A DNA stretch of 64,000 nt from Trichosporon coremiiforme (GCA_039545355.1 BCJJ01000007.1:434001-498000), one strand, 5' to 3'. Positions 44,446 to 56,192 are shown, counted from the first letter of the stretch. Numbers and translations: made by a program. Notes: generated from the letters alone by a model not told the origin.

Positions 44446-46716
44446 ATGGTCGACGCCGACCTAGCAGGATTCAGCGAAGAGGAGCGCCGCGACATTCAGG
44501 CCGAGCTCGACGAGGGCTTCGCCGAGATCGAGCAGCAGTTCGCCCCCGACACCCAGCAGGGCTTTGAGAATGTTCTCGTTGTCGACAACCTCCCGACCGT
44601 CGACGAGGCCAAGCGTGCCCGTCTTCTCGACCGTCTCCGCCAGGTCATCGCCAAGGCCGGTGCCCCCATCGAGGAGGACCGCATCAACATGCCTTGGGAG
44701 AACGGATCGAACAAGGGCTTCGTTTTCCTGACCTACCCCACCCCCCAGGAGGCCGAGCACGCGCTCCGTGCTCTCGACGGTGTCAACTTCGGTTCCAAGA
44801 ACCAGCTCCACGTGAACCGCTTCGGTGACATTGAGAAGTTCGCCAACATGCCCATCGGCGAGGGTGAGCTCCCTACCGGCTGGCGCGAGAAGCCCTACGT
44901 CGAGAAGGACCACCTCCGTTCGTGGCTCGGTGACGCTGCTGGCCGTGACCAGTACCTCACCTTCCGCGACCAGGACGTCAACCTCTGGTGGAACAGCCGC
45001 AACGGTACCGCCGACCCCGTTAAGGACTCGGACGGCAAGAACATCAAGAACCCCAAGTGGGCCGAGCTCTACCTGCAGTGGTCCCCCAACGGCACTTACC
45101 TTGCCTCGCTCCACCGCGTCGGTGTTGCTCTCTGGTCTGGACCCAAGCTCGATGGCCCTATCGGTGTCAACGTTCTCCGTTTCACCCACCCCGGTGTTCG
45201 CATGGTCCAGTTCTCTCCCTGCGAGAACTACCTTGTCACCTGGTCCGACGAGCCCCTCGTTGTCGAGAACCACCCTGCCCCCGCTGTCCGCGAGACTTTC
45301 GGCCCTGAGGACGAGGGTGCCCAGTTCGTTATCTGGGACGTTAAGTCTGCCCGTCCCCTCCGTTCGTTCCGCGCCGACGCTCCTCCTTCGGACCCCGACG
45401 CGCCCCGCCCCCAGCAGGCGTGGCCCGTCTTCCGCTTCTCGCCCGATGACCAGTACGTTGCTCGTTGCCAGATCGGCAACGCGATCCAGGTCTACGAGCT
45501 CCCCGGCATGGGTCTCCTCGACAAGAAGTCGATCAAGATTGAGGGTGTCCAGGACTTTGACTGGTGCCCCATGAGCGAGAAGGACTGGGCTGCCCGCAAG
45601 GAGGGCAAGGGCAAGGAGTGCATGCTTGTCTACTGGACCCCCGAGGCTCAGAACCAGCCCGCTCGTGTCAACCTCATGGCCATCCCCAGCCGCAAGATCC
45701 TTCGCTCCAAGAACCTGTTCAACGTCACCGACTGCAAGTTCTACTGGCAGAACCAGGGTGACTACCTCTGTGTCAAGGTCGACCGCCACGCGCGCAAGGC
45801 CAAGTCGAAGAAGGCCACCTTCTGCAACCTCGAGCTCTTCCGCCTTCGCGAGAAGGATTACCCCGTCGAGGTCATCGAGCACAAGGACTACGTCCCCTCG
45901 TTCGCTTGGGAGCCCAATGGAAACCGTTTCGCCATTGTTTCCACCAACGACCCCAACTTTGGCCAGAACGTCCCTGGTGCCGTTGTCAAGTACACCGTCT
46001 CCTTCTACCAGCCCGACCCCAAGAAGGGCGACTTCACCCCCATCAAGCACCTCGAGGGCAAGGTTGCCAACACCCTCATGTGGTCGCCCCGCGGTCGCCA
46101 CATTGTCCTTGCCACCATGGGCTCGCCGACCAAGTTCGACATTGAGTTCTGGGACCTCGACTTCACCCTCGACGACTCTGCCGCCAAGCGCGAGTCTGCC
46201 GAGCCTGGAGCCAACGTCCAGCTCCTCGCCACGGGTGAGCACTACGGTATCACCGACATGGCCTGGGACCCGAGTGGACGCTACCTCGCCTCTTCGGCTT
46301 CGTCGTGGCGCTCGACTCCGGAGCCCGGCTACAACCTGTGGAGCTTCTCCGGTCAGCTGCTCAACCACTCTGCGCAGGACAAGTTCAAGCAGTTCATCTG
46401 GCGCCCGCGCCCGAAGACGCTCCTGTCGCGCGAGCAGCAGAAGAAGATCCGCCGCGAGCTCAAGGACTACTCGCGCCAGTTCGACGAGGACGACGCGGCC
46501 GAGGAGAACCGCGGCAGCGCCGAGAAGCTCGCCCAGCGCCAGCGCGAGATTGCCGAGTGGGACGCGTGGCGCCAGCGCAACAACGCCCGCCTCGCTGCTG
46601 CTCGCAAGCAGCTCGGCAAGGAGCTCAAGAAGGCCCAGCCCAAGGAGGAGGACGAGGAGAAGATCGAGGAGTGGACCGAGGAGCTCCTTGGCGAGGAGGA
46701 GGAGGTTGTCGAGTAA
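44446..46716 (+). CDS. PRT1: Translation initiation factor eIF3 subunit b
   Basis: A single exon of 756 residues, unusual in this intron-rich window. The RRM lies at about 40-125 (NVLVVDNLPTVDEAKRARLL, GFVFLTYPTPQEAEHALRAL, LHVNRF) and recruits eIF3j/eIF3a. The WD-like beta-propeller fills the centre (LYLQWSPNGTYLASLHRVGV, PVFRFSPDDQYVARCQIGNA, SFAWEPNGNRFAIVST, MAWDPSGRYLASSASSW). The C-terminal helices (LLSREQQKKIRRELKDYS to EEKIEEWTEELL) bind other eIF3 subunits. It scaffolds eIF3 on the 40S ribosome in the cytosol. Codon bias is extreme, which leaves a full-length open frame on the opposite strand; that antisense frame is an artefact. Confidence 0.97.
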   Translation: MVDADLAGFSEEERRDIQAELDEGFAEIEQQFAPDTQQGFENVLVVDNLPTVDEAKRARLLDRLRQVIAKAGAPIEEDRINMPWENGSNKGFVFLTYPTPQEAEHALRALDGVNFGSKNQLHVNRFGDIEKFANMPIGEGELPTGWREKPYVEKDHLRSWLGDAAGRDQYLTFRDQDVNLWWNSRNGTADPVKDSDGKNIKNPKWAELYLQWSPNGTYLASLHRVGVALWSGPKLDGPIGVNVLRFTHPGVRMVQFSPCENYLVTWSDEPLVVENHPAPAVRETFGPEDEGAQFVIWDVKSARPLRSFRADAPPSDPDAPRPQQAWPVFRFSPDDQYVARCQIGNAIQVYELPGMGLLDKKSIKIEGVQDFDWCPMSEKDWAARKEGKGKECMLVYWTPEAQNQPARVNLMAIPSRKILRSKNLFNVTDCKFYWQNQGDYLCVKVDRHARKAKSKKATFCNLELFRLREKDYPVEVIEHKDYVPSFAWEPNGNRFAIVSTNDPNFGQNVPGAVVKYTVSFYQPDPKKGDFTPIKHLEGKVANTLMWSPRGRHIVLATMGSPTKFDIEFWDLDFTLDDSAAKRESAEPGANVQLLATGEHYGITDMAWDPSGRYLASSASSWRSTPEPGYNLWSFSGQLLNHSAQDKFKQFIWRPRPKTLLSREQQKKIRRELKDYSRQFDEDDAAEENRGSAEKLAQRQREIAEWDAWRQRNNARLAAARKQLGKELKKAQPKEEDEEKIEEWTEELLGEEEEVVE

Positions 46717-46862
46717 AAGCGCCGCTTGGTGCAGTACTAGAACATGCATTTATTAGGACCCCCACTTGTGTACACAACCTGATGCATCATTGCGGATTCG
46801 TCGACCTGAGCCCAAGCACATGCATGCGTCTACGTTGATTATTACTTCTTCCATTTCCTCCT

Positions 46863-48603
46863 CTATGCAAGGCGACCCCGGACCTGGTCGTTGAGCACGC
46901 TGATGCGGTCCCACACAGTGCTGCCGTCGAGGTACAATCCCTTGAGCCATCTCGTCGGCTCTCCGGGGGTGATAACCGTGCCATCCTTCTTGATCTCCTC
47001 GTCCGTTTTGTCCCGGAAAGCAGTGCGGGCATGAAGGACACGGTTATTGTCGAACAGCACCGCGTCGCCCTCCTGCATCGTGAACTCGTAGCGCAGGGCG
47101 GGGTCGTCGAGTTTCTCCTGGAACAGGCTCAGGGCGTCGTAGAAGGCATTCTCGGCCTCGACGGGGTCGACGGCCCTGTCGCCGCCGACAAACTTGGTGA
47201 TGCGCGGCATTTTGCTGGGAGGGGCTTGGAAGGGCGGGCTCCAGTAGACTGCTGTGCGGAGCTGGGTGCTGTGCAGTTTCCCGGGCAGGACCGGGTGCGA
47301 GTCCGTCATGTAGTGCCCGTCGTTGTCGTATTCGTACGTTATGCGTTGGTTCTGGAGCAGCGCGTACGCTTCGGGGTTGGACTGCTGCAGGTTCTGCGCG
47401 GCCTGGAACGAATCAACGAAATACGACGCGCCGCCGACGACGCGGTTGCGCAGACAGTGCAGGAACTGGAACCGGGGCGGGAGCTGGTAGTAGCTGTGCT
47501 GTCAGCTTGCGGTCCCAGAACTTGGGCCTGCGGCCTCAGTCAACTCACCACAGATCCATGTGCAGACCCAGGTTCAGGCTTGTGTACGCCACGTTTTTGC
47601 TGTCCGCGACGGACTGGACGTTCCACGTCTCCCCGTAGAAGGTGTTGCGGAGGGGGCCGATGGCCTCGGCGAACTCGCGAATGCTGGCGTCCTTGTTCCC
47701 CGTCTTGCTTGTGGGGATGCCCCGAATGACGGCGAGACCGTAGACCTGCAATTGCTCGAGAATGCGCAGGAAAACCTCGGGGCGCGGCTGCAGCGCCTCT
47801 CCGGGCGCGGCAGCGTTCAGGTCCTTGTAGTCGGTCCACAAGTTCTGAGCAGACTCGATCTCGGACGCACTCCACAGCTGCCGTCTCAGGCCATTACGCT
47901 GGAACGGCCCTCCGCGGGGCAGAGGCGAGGCGAGCCTTCGTAGCAGCGAGACGGGGTAGAAGGCCCTGTGCTCTCCCTCCAGCTCGGGCCACTGCACCTC
48001 GACGCCCTGGACGCCGTCCTTCTCGGCGGGCTTGATCTTATCCGCCAACTCATAGTTGCGCACGTCGCGGAACGCCTCCCCGGACGTGTGCGTCTTCTGC
48101 CGGGTAGAGGGGTGGATGCACTTCGGGCAGGGGCAGGCGTCGCGCAGCCTCGCGGTCGAGATGCGCGTCAGGCGCGTCTTCTGCGCCTCCGTCTCGTACT
48201 TTGCGTCGGCCTCGGCGAGGGGACCCCAGTACGCCAGTGCGCCGGGCTCGACGGCGACAAAGTCCTCCGGCGTCTCGAGGAGGAGCTTGCCGCCGCGCTC
48301 GCGCACGCGGTCCTTTGCGCGCTCGTGGTGCATCACCCCGTCCTGCGCCAAAGCCTTCGCCTCGGCCGCAGAGAGGGAAAAGGTGTTCGCGAGCGGGTTG
48401 GCGGCTAGTGTAACCGGGGGAGTCTTCTTCTTCTTCGGGGCCGAGCGCTTGGGCGTGCCGAGGTCAACGGTGAGGACACTATCCAGAGCGTCGGCGAGCG
48501 TCTCGGGCTTCGAGTTCGGCGCCGTAGACGAATGGCGCAGACTGAGAGGGGCGGTCGGCGCCGCAATGCGTCGGAGAGCCAGACGCGAGGCGAGGACACG
48601 CAT
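46863..48603 (-). CDS. Mitochondrial gamma-butyrobetaine/trimethyllysine-type dioxygenase
   Basis: Exons 47549-48603 and 46863-47493, with a 55-nt intron; 561 residues. The N-terminus (MRVLASRLALRRIAAP) looks like a mitochondrial presequence. A zinc-binding N-terminal domain of the DUF971 type is seen in DACPCPKCIHPSTRQKT and a downstream His/Arg motif. The TauD-like double-stranded beta-helix has the iron ligands His and Asp in LGLHMDL followed by YYQLPPRFQFLHCL, a Thr/Arg-rich HSTQLRTAVYWSPP, and the distal FDNNRVLHARTAF. These 2-oxoglutarate/Fe(II) enzymes act in carnitine synthesis. Whether the substrate is butyrobetaine or trimethyllysine cannot be told. The frame requires the second AG after CTGACAG at the intron end. 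It converges on eIF3b, 146 bases away. Confidence 0.88.
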
Positions 48604-49410
48604 CGTCGTAAGTTGTGTCGGTGAACGGTGGAGGTGGATTAGGCGAGGGTGTGAGACGGTTTATATGACGAGGAGGGGAGCGGAGGTCGCCGTGTCGTAC
48701 GAGAGAGCAACCAAGGGCGCCTCGTTGTTGAAAAGAATGTAAGAGTTGACCGTAGATGGTGCGCTCGGACTTGAGTTTGGTTGTGAGCACTGAGCTGTTC
48801 GGCGTCTGGATTCGAGAGTGACGACGCAGGTACAGGCGAGCTGCCCTGCCAGGCGAAATGATGACTCCGGGCCGGTCCAGATGATCGCCGGAGGTCGGAA
48901 GTCGGACCTGGCACACGAGAGAACAGCCGATATCGCCTCGCGTCGGTCGCGTGGGTCTGCTCCCGCGTTTCGCTGACTGGCGCCCCAGGAGGGCCAAGCA
49001 AGAGAGGCTGCGAGTACCCCTGACGCGCCGCGCGCCATGTGTATGAGGGTGCTTCATTTCGACGTCTGCGAGAGCACTGCGACGTCTGGGCTAGGCAGAC
49101 TGCGTGCCTGTGGCCGCGCATGGCCGCGCAGCCCCTGCGCCCCTGCCAGAGACCCTACGCGACCTCGTCCTCTCCTTCGACGCGTGACTGCTGCAAAGGA
49201 TCTAGGTCCCATCCTACAGCACACCTGTCCTCTCATCCTTCGATCCTCGCTCTCCTACTTGTCACGACTCTCTCTCCCTACCCAATCCATTCCGACCTTC
49301 CTTCACCACCTACGATCACTTCCACCTCACACTCCCTTGCTCTCGTCCTCTTGTTACTTGATCCACTTACTCTCACATCCGCCGCAGCGCCAGCTGCATC
49401 GCTCCCCGCC
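48604..49410. promoter_or_regulatory. Divergent promoter region
   Basis: 807 bases between the minus-strand dioxygenase start and the plus-strand RabGAP/methyltransferase start. The plus-strand side (49200-49400) is C/T-rich and leader-like. No other gene seen. Confidence 0.55.
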
Positions 49411-52400
49411 ATGACACAGCGGCCCGATGACTCTCAGGCTAGGTGCGTCCCACCAGATCCACATGAATCTCGCGAATTCCCTCCCCGCCGGCATGACCCA
49501 CTCCTAAATTACAAGATTCAAGATAACCCCCTTTCCCCCCCCCCCCATGTGATGCGGCAGTCATCATCGAGCTGACAACAAAGGATGCGAGCCTTCGAGG
49601 CCATGCTCGACAGCTCTCGCGGCGTCCTCGAACAGAAAGTCGAGCTGCACTCGCTCCGCCGATTATGCGCCAGAGGTGAGCACACATTCTGCTGATGATC
49701 GTTGCTGACAACGAAAGGTATCCCAGACACGCCGTCACACATGCGGCCGCTAGCCTACTCACTCCTTCTCGGAACGCTCCCTCCGGAGAAGAAGCTTTGG
49801 AAGCGCACCCTTCGCCGCAACAGGGAGAAGTACTACGTGCGTCTCCGTCGTCGGCCACTTATGCTTGAGCCGCCTGCTTTGCCCGCTTCGACGTGCCTGC
49901 TGACAGCATCAGACGCTCGCCCAAACGTTCATGGACGAGCTCGAGACCGCGCCCCCAGTAAGTGATTTGCGTGACATGTCTCTGACGAAGCTACAGCCAT
50001 CAGAACCCCTCGAACCCCTCGACGCACTCCTAGTCCGCATCTCCAAGGACGTAGAGCGCCTGGATCTTCCGATCTTACAGTCCGCAACGGCAACGTCACG
50101 ATCGACGCCGCTGTCACCGCCGCCGGACGGCCCGTCCTTCTCTTCCGGATCGTCGTCTGAAGAAGATGGAGACCAGGAGAACTCCCGGAGGCAGGACAAG
50201 TCGCGCAAGCGCCAGCGCACGCCACCATTGTTATCGCGCCGCGCGCTGTTCATGCGCCTCGAGCTGATCCAGGCAGGCAGCGCGGGCGGCTCAAAATCCA
50301 AAGGGAAGGAGAAGGAAGGCCAAGGGCCACGAACGGCTAGCGCGGGCGATGCAGAACCAGCTGCCCTCATCGGGCAGGCGATGCTCTCCCCGGCAGCACT
50401 CAGTCACGGCGGCAAGATGCCGACGCCAGGTCTTTCGCTCACGATCCCAGGCGAGTCACCGTCCCAGCCCCCGTCACCGATCACGATTCTGCCGGCCACC
50501 GAACCCATCTCGCGCGACGGCACGTCATCCCCGATCCTCGTCTCCGATGCGATTCTGCAGCCTGACACCCATGCCGAAGCCCTCACCCGCCTGCTCTACG
50601 TCTTCTGCCGAACGAATCCACAGTGGGCATACAGCCCGACGTTCGTTGATGTCATTATCCCGCTCTACCTCGTGTACCTCGAGGCGACATCCCGCCCGGT
50701 CGATCCGGCACTGCGCCCGCGACATGCAGAGGAAGACGCGTACTGGGCTTTCAGCGCTCTGATGGGCGAGTTCGGCGATATCGTATCCGCGACACCGGGG
50801 AAGGACGACATGCTGAACATTGCGATCGCCAAGGTTGGGCGCCGCGTACGATGGGCGGACGAGCCGGTGTACAAGGTACTGTGCGAGCGCAACCTCGACC
50901 CGGGAACGCCGCTGTACACGTTCCAGTGGATGACGTCTCTTCTCGCGCATGACCGGCGCCATCTTCTCCCCATCTGGGACTACATGTTCGCGCAGCCGCC
51001 AGCGGTTCCCGACTTCCACCCGAAACTCGATCTGCTCATCGACCTGTGTGTGGCGATGATCTGCCTCGCCAAGAAGCACATCATCTACCCGCCGCACCAG
51101 CGCTCCCCGAAGAAGAAGGGTTTATGGGACGAGGAGAACCAGCCGACACAGATGAGTGAAGCCGAGGATCCGGACATGGCGTTCGTGCGGTGTCTCCAAC
51201 TGTTCCGCAACTACCCTCTCGAAGAGGTCGGCGGCGTGTATCTGCTTCTGAACATGGCGTTCGAGCTGAACCAGGCACGACGCTCCTCAGTCGCAGACGG
51301 CGAGAACCCCGACGACCCGGAACCCTCAGATTCGCGCGACGAGGCTGGAAACTCGATCTGGGCTTCGGTCAAGCTGAAACAGGCAGCCGCTTCCGCCGCC
51401 CAGGGTGCAACAGCGAGCACGGGACGGCTGTGGTCGCAAGCGTACGAGTCTGACGCGGCAGCATCGATCGCCAAGGCGAAGAGCAACTTTACTGCTTCGT
51501 ACATCGCCGCATCGGCAAAGTGGAACGCGGCCCCTGCCCCCGACTGGAAGGGCATGGCTGGACGCTGGCTCAAAGGTCGCACCAAGGGTGACGATGAGGG
51601 ATCAGTGTCAGGCGAGGAGTTTGAACACTTCACATCGCTGCCATCGACGCCGGGCCGGTCGCCGCGGAACACGATCAACGGCATCCTGAACGGCGCCTCA
51701 CCGGACAGACGTTCCGTCAATGGTGCGCGCAACCGCAGCGACAGTGTGGCTTCGACGTCCAACCTGTCGGTCACCAGTCTGCAGGACAGGCTGTCGGGAC
51801 TTGCTCTGTCGCTTGGACATGGCGTGCCGCCGGTGCCGAGAGAAGAGCCGCGGAAGAACACTGGTCCGCGCCCTCTGCTGCTGTCGAGCTCTGCTCGTAG
51901 GGCGAGCAACTCGTCGACCGGCTCGCGTAGGGACCGCTTCACTCGGAGCCCCTCGCCGAACACGCCGCCGGAGGGGCAAACGCATCTGTACCGCATCGGC
52001 AGCCGTAACCCTCCACGATCCCCAAGGCGCTACGTCGTCGACGTGCATGGGCGATCGCCGAACGGCAGCGACTCGGAATTCACTCGACGGGACTCGGTGA
52101 ATTCGACTGTGAGCAGTACGCCCTGCGACAGCGACGGGTCGCCTCTGGGGCCCAACTCAGGGCTTGGCATCTCACCCATGAAATTTTCGCCGAAACCAGA
52201 CATGACGCCCACGATCCCGCAGTCTGTCCTCGACGACGCGAAAGCCATGGAGGTCTCGATCCCGACGCCGCAGATCGCGCACCTGACGGAGGACGACTAC
52301 GAGCACGTGTACGAGCCGGCGGAGGACAGCTTCATCCTGCTCGACGCGCTCGAGGCGGATGCCTCGGTGCTTCGGGCAGCGAAACCTGCGCTCGCGCTCG

Positions 52401-53189
52401 AGATCGGCTCCGGCTCCGGTATCGCGAGCACGTTCATCGCGACGATGTTCCCGCCAGGCGAGGTGTGCGTGCTCTCGACCGACATCAACAAGCACGCGAC
52501 GGACGCGACCCGCCGTACGGGAGAGGCGAATAAGGTCGCCTTGAACCCGATCCTGGCCAACCTGGTCGACCCGCTCCAGCAGCGCGTTGCTGGTAAGATC
52601 GACCTCCTCGTGTTCAACCCGCCCTATGTCGAGACGGAGAACGACGAGATGACTGCGACGCAGGCTGGTCGCGACATCGGCGGTGCTTGGGCCGGAGGCA
52701 GCTTCGGCATGCAGGTCACGAATATCATTTTGGAGCGCATCCCGACCCTCCTGGCTCCCGGAGGACGGTTCTACCTCGTCGCGATCCACCAGAATAAGCC
52801 CGACGAGATCATCGCGCGCATGCGCGGCATGGGCCTGGAGTGTAAGGTGAGTTTGCCAACGCCGCGAGCGATCGAAAGGTGTAAACCGCGGACCTGGAGC
52901 AAAGTCGCAGGGCCTTGTTCCGCTCGGTCGTCCGCTTCCGCAAGATGGCCTCTCTCCTTACGTGCAATGCTAACCTCAGACCGTGATGAAGCGCCGAGCT
53001 GGCCGCGAGCTGCTCAGCGTGATCCGGATGATCCGCCCCGCAACCGAGCCCGAGGGCACGCGCACGCCGCAGCCGCTGAAGCGCTCCATGTCGCGCGGCA
53101 GCAGGCGCGGACACATGCCGCAGGAATCTGCCGACGCTGACGACGAGGCTGAGGCGTACGGCGAACTGCTCGATGCGTATGGAGCGTAA
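49411..53189 (+). CDS. TBC RabGAP domain fused in frame to an Mtq2-type eRF1 methyltransferase
   Basis: Exons 49411-49442, 49584-49675, 49718-49836, 49913-49957, 49997-52846 and 52980-53189; 1115 residues. The 39-nt fourth intron is a multiple of three and stop-free, so it can also be read through. The first half is TBC1D13-like: GIPDTPSHMRPLAYSLLLG, the arginine-finger motif ISKDVERLDLP, LLYVFCRTNPQWAY and LDLLIDLCVAMICLAKKHI. The expected Gln finger (YxQGM) is replaced by YSPTF. A Ser-rich linker follows. From Met847 the sequence is a complete Mtq2/HemK2 methyltransferase: YEHVYEPAEDSFILLDAL, ALEIGSGSGIASTFI, catalytic FNPPYVET and GGRFYLVAI. Mtq2 methylates the GGQ glutamine of eRF1 with Trm112. 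An internal promoter at 52247 is an alternative to true fusion. Confidence 0.85.
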
Positions 53190-53893
53190 GGTGGCGCGCA
53201 TGGCGCGAGGCGAGCACAGCTGGCTGGGCTGACAGCCCAGGAGATACAGAGATAGACTTAGGAGCAGCAGCTCCCAAGATGTTTAGTTAGTCCCATGTCA
53301 CAGTATTACTATCCCCATCACTTTCGTCGCGCATGTGCCGGCGGTAGCGCGCACGCATGATTCGCAATGTTTCGAGAAGGACGGGTGGAGGACGGATGAG
53401 GCGAGGTTGCGAAGATATGATAGCTCGGTATTCGGCATTGCGTCGGGAGGTGGAGGTGTTTTTGCCTTTGTTGTGACGGAAGGACCTTTCTGTGCAAGAT
53501 CGGCGCTCTCGCGTGCACGTATGTGACACACGGACCCCACCAGACTGAGTCCACGGCATGCATGCAACGGCTACGTCGCCAGCATCGCTCAGATCTCGTC
53601 TAAGCCTGCCCCGTGCTGCCGTTGGGTCGCTGTTCGGTGCCCACCGGCCCTCCGAGGGTCATGATCGGTTAGCGCCGCCAACGTCGGCCAAGTGCGACCC
53701 TGGCGTGGCCCCGATAACCACTCCGCGTTCGCGCGGTCGCTTGACATGCCGGCCCGCACCACCCGTACCTTTGCCCTTGCCCTCGGCCGTAGCCTAGTGT
53801 CCCGACTATAACTCGTTGACTCCTTCTCATTACTTCCCCTCCCCCCCTCTACACGCCGACGACTGACGACCTCAACGACCTCGACGACTGAGA
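53190..53893. other. Intergenic region
   Basis: 704 bases between the fusion gene and the CoA-transferase. The last 100 bases before 53894 are C/T-rich and leader-like. Frames within 53287-53567 are not protein-like. No gene seen. Confidence 0.55.
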
Positions 53894-55836
53894 ATGCTGC
53901 TCCGATTGACCACCCTGCGCTCCGCGCGCCCCTCGCTCTCCCGCGCTAGCTTCCGCTGCCTGTCCACGACCCAGGCCGACCGACCCCTCGCTGGCATCAA
54001 GGTTGTCGACCTGACCCGTGTGCTTGCCGGTCCCACGGCGACTATGTTCCTTGTAAGCTGAAAACCGCCTCGGCTGAGCTAACGTCCAGGCTGACCTTGG
54101 TGGTGAGTGGCTCGTGATGCTGACGTTCTCCGCGCTGACTGGGGATCAGCCGATGTCGTCAAGGTGAGCAATCTTCTTTCTCCTTTGCCCTCCTTTGACA
54201 CGTTTGACTGGTTTGAGCTATACTGCAGCTCTTCAGATGGCTCGGAGGAGGGCTGGGTCGCCCAGGAGCGAGAGTCAAAGCTAATCGTGCGTATGCAGGA
54301 GCTGACCTCAGATCGAATCACCCACCGGCGACGACACCCGATCCTGGGCCCCCCCAACTGCGCCCAAGAACGAGGACGGTCCCCGCCCCGATCTCCCCGC
54401 TGAGAGCGCATACTTCCTCCAGGCTAACCGCAACAAGCGCTCGTGAGTGTCGTTGAGAGGCCGCCCCGGTCCCGCATGGAGTTGCTGGTGAGGCGGCCAG
54501 CCAAGGGGAGGGACTCATAAGCTGTGTTGGCGAGCACAGTACAGCTAACATTCCAGCATTGTCATGAACCTCCGTGCTAAGGAGGCGCAGGACGCGATGC
54601 ACAAGCTGATCAAGGATGCGGATGTCTTCGTTGAGAACTAGTGAGTCTTGTCGAGCTGCTTGAAGAGGGTACCATGAGCTGACACTCAGTGTTCCCGGTA
54701 AGCTGGCCAAGTTCGGCCTCGACTGGGAGACGCTGCACAAGATCAACCCGCGCCTGATCTACTGCTCTGTCACCGGTGAGTCACCTCAAGCTTCAACCGG
54801 TTCGGGAAGCTGACGACAGGCTACGGCTCTACCGGCCCGTACGCCAATAACCCCGGCTACGACGTCGTTATTGAGGCCGAGGCGGGTCTCATGCACATCA
54901 CTGGAGAGCGTGGCGGGACCCCCGTCAAGGTGAGTTGGCCTGCATATGGCTGAGAACTGACGTTCAGGTCGGTGTCGCTGTCACGGACATTCTTACCGGC
55001 CACTACGCCACCTCCGGCATTCTCGCCGCCCTCATCCAGCGCGGCAAGACCGGCAAGGGCACGCGGATCGAGACCTCCCTCTTTGAGTCCCAGGTAAGAT
55101 TTGCTCTTTACTTGATCAGCTAACCTCAGATCGCTTCTCTCGCGAACATTGGCTCCAACTACCTGATCGGCGGTCAGGAGGCAAGCCGCTGGGGCACGGC
55201 GCACCCCTCGATCGTGCCGTACCAGGTCTTCCCTACGGGCGACGGATGGATCATGGTCGCGGCCGGCAACGACGGGCAGTTCAAGCTGCTCTGCAACAAC
55301 GTGCTCGACAAGCCGGAATGGGTCACCGACGAGCGTTTCGCTGTCAACGCCGCCCGTGTCAAGAACCGCGACACACTTGTGCCCCTCATCAGCGACGTGC
55401 TCAAGACCAAGTCGACGCAGGACTGGGTCGAGAAGCTCACCGGCAAGGGACTGCCCTTCGCGTAAGTAGAAGCTGGTTTGTGTTTGATGGCCAAGCTAAC
55501 AGTCAGCCCGATCAATAACATCGGACAGACGTTCAACCACCCGCAGGCCAAGGCGCGCGGCGTCGTCGAGGAGGTTGAGGTGAGCAACTGGAGCTGACAA
55601 CGGGCAACCCTTAGCTGACCTCAGCACCCGCGCGCGGGCAAGATCAAGCTTGCGGCCGCGGCCGTGACCTACGACGGCGAGAAGCTGAAGGTGAGCTACT
55701 GGACGTTCATACAAGCTGACATCAGGCTTACCGCCCCCCGCCGTACCTGGGCGAGCACACTGAGGAGGTGCTCAAGGAGGCGGGCTACACGCCAGAGCAG
55801 ATCGACGACCTGCGCAAGAACGGAGCGATCGCCTAG
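53894..55836 (+). CDS. Class III CoA-transferase (CaiB/BaiF family), mitochondrial
   Basis: Twelve exons: 53894-54052, 54090-54102 (13 nt), 54150-54163 (14 nt), 54312-54442, 54557-54640, 54690-54775, 54820-54929, 54968-55093, 55130-55461, 55507-55579, 55625-55690 and 55726-55836; phases agree and give 434 residues. The N-terminus (MLLRLTTLRSARPSLSRASF) looks like a mitochondrial presequence. Family motifs are IKVVDLTRVLAGPTATMFL, ADLGADVVK (encoded by the two tiny exons), TGDDTRSWAPP, YFLQANRNKRS, CSVTGYG and ATSGILAALIQRG. The nucleophile Asp should lie in the VAVTDILTGHYA region. The closest known role I can offer is glutarate/succinate CoA transfer (SUGCT-like); substrate is not readable from sequence. 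Confidence 0.9.
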
Positions 55837-56192
55837 ACACCACCACCATAATCATAAAACTCATCACGGTTGCAAACCGACCCTACCAGACCCAGTATGC
55901 ATAGCTCGATCATATCATTCACACCCCAGAGGGACCGGTGGCAAGAGCTTAAGAAATATGCCTTCCTCGCTGACCTGGGTCCGGACTGCGAGCGGCGCAG
56001 CGCTAGCGACGACCAAGCTGAGACAGGTCGGTCGTGCGACCAGTCCACTCACCCGCCTGCCTTTGACACCCCAGATTTATTGGGCACTCTTCCTCGCGAA
56101 GGTCTTTGTTGCACACTCTCCCACTCTGCTTGTGCACCACCCAGATTCATTCGTGACATCTCACCTTCTGACTCTCTTCCACGTCACTCACC
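55837..56192. other. Intergenic region
   Basis: 356 bases with the CoA-transferase 3' end and the promoter of the RRM gene. The 100 bases before 56193 are C/T-rich. No gene seen. Confidence 0.6.

Noticed and set aside
44461..46749. Full-length antisense frame (762 residues) opposite eIF3b
   Set aside because: It arises because the extremely biased codons of eIF3b avoid the triplets that would be stops on the other strand. Its Leu/Val/Gly/Asp-rich translation has no domain, while the sense strand is plainly eIF3b.
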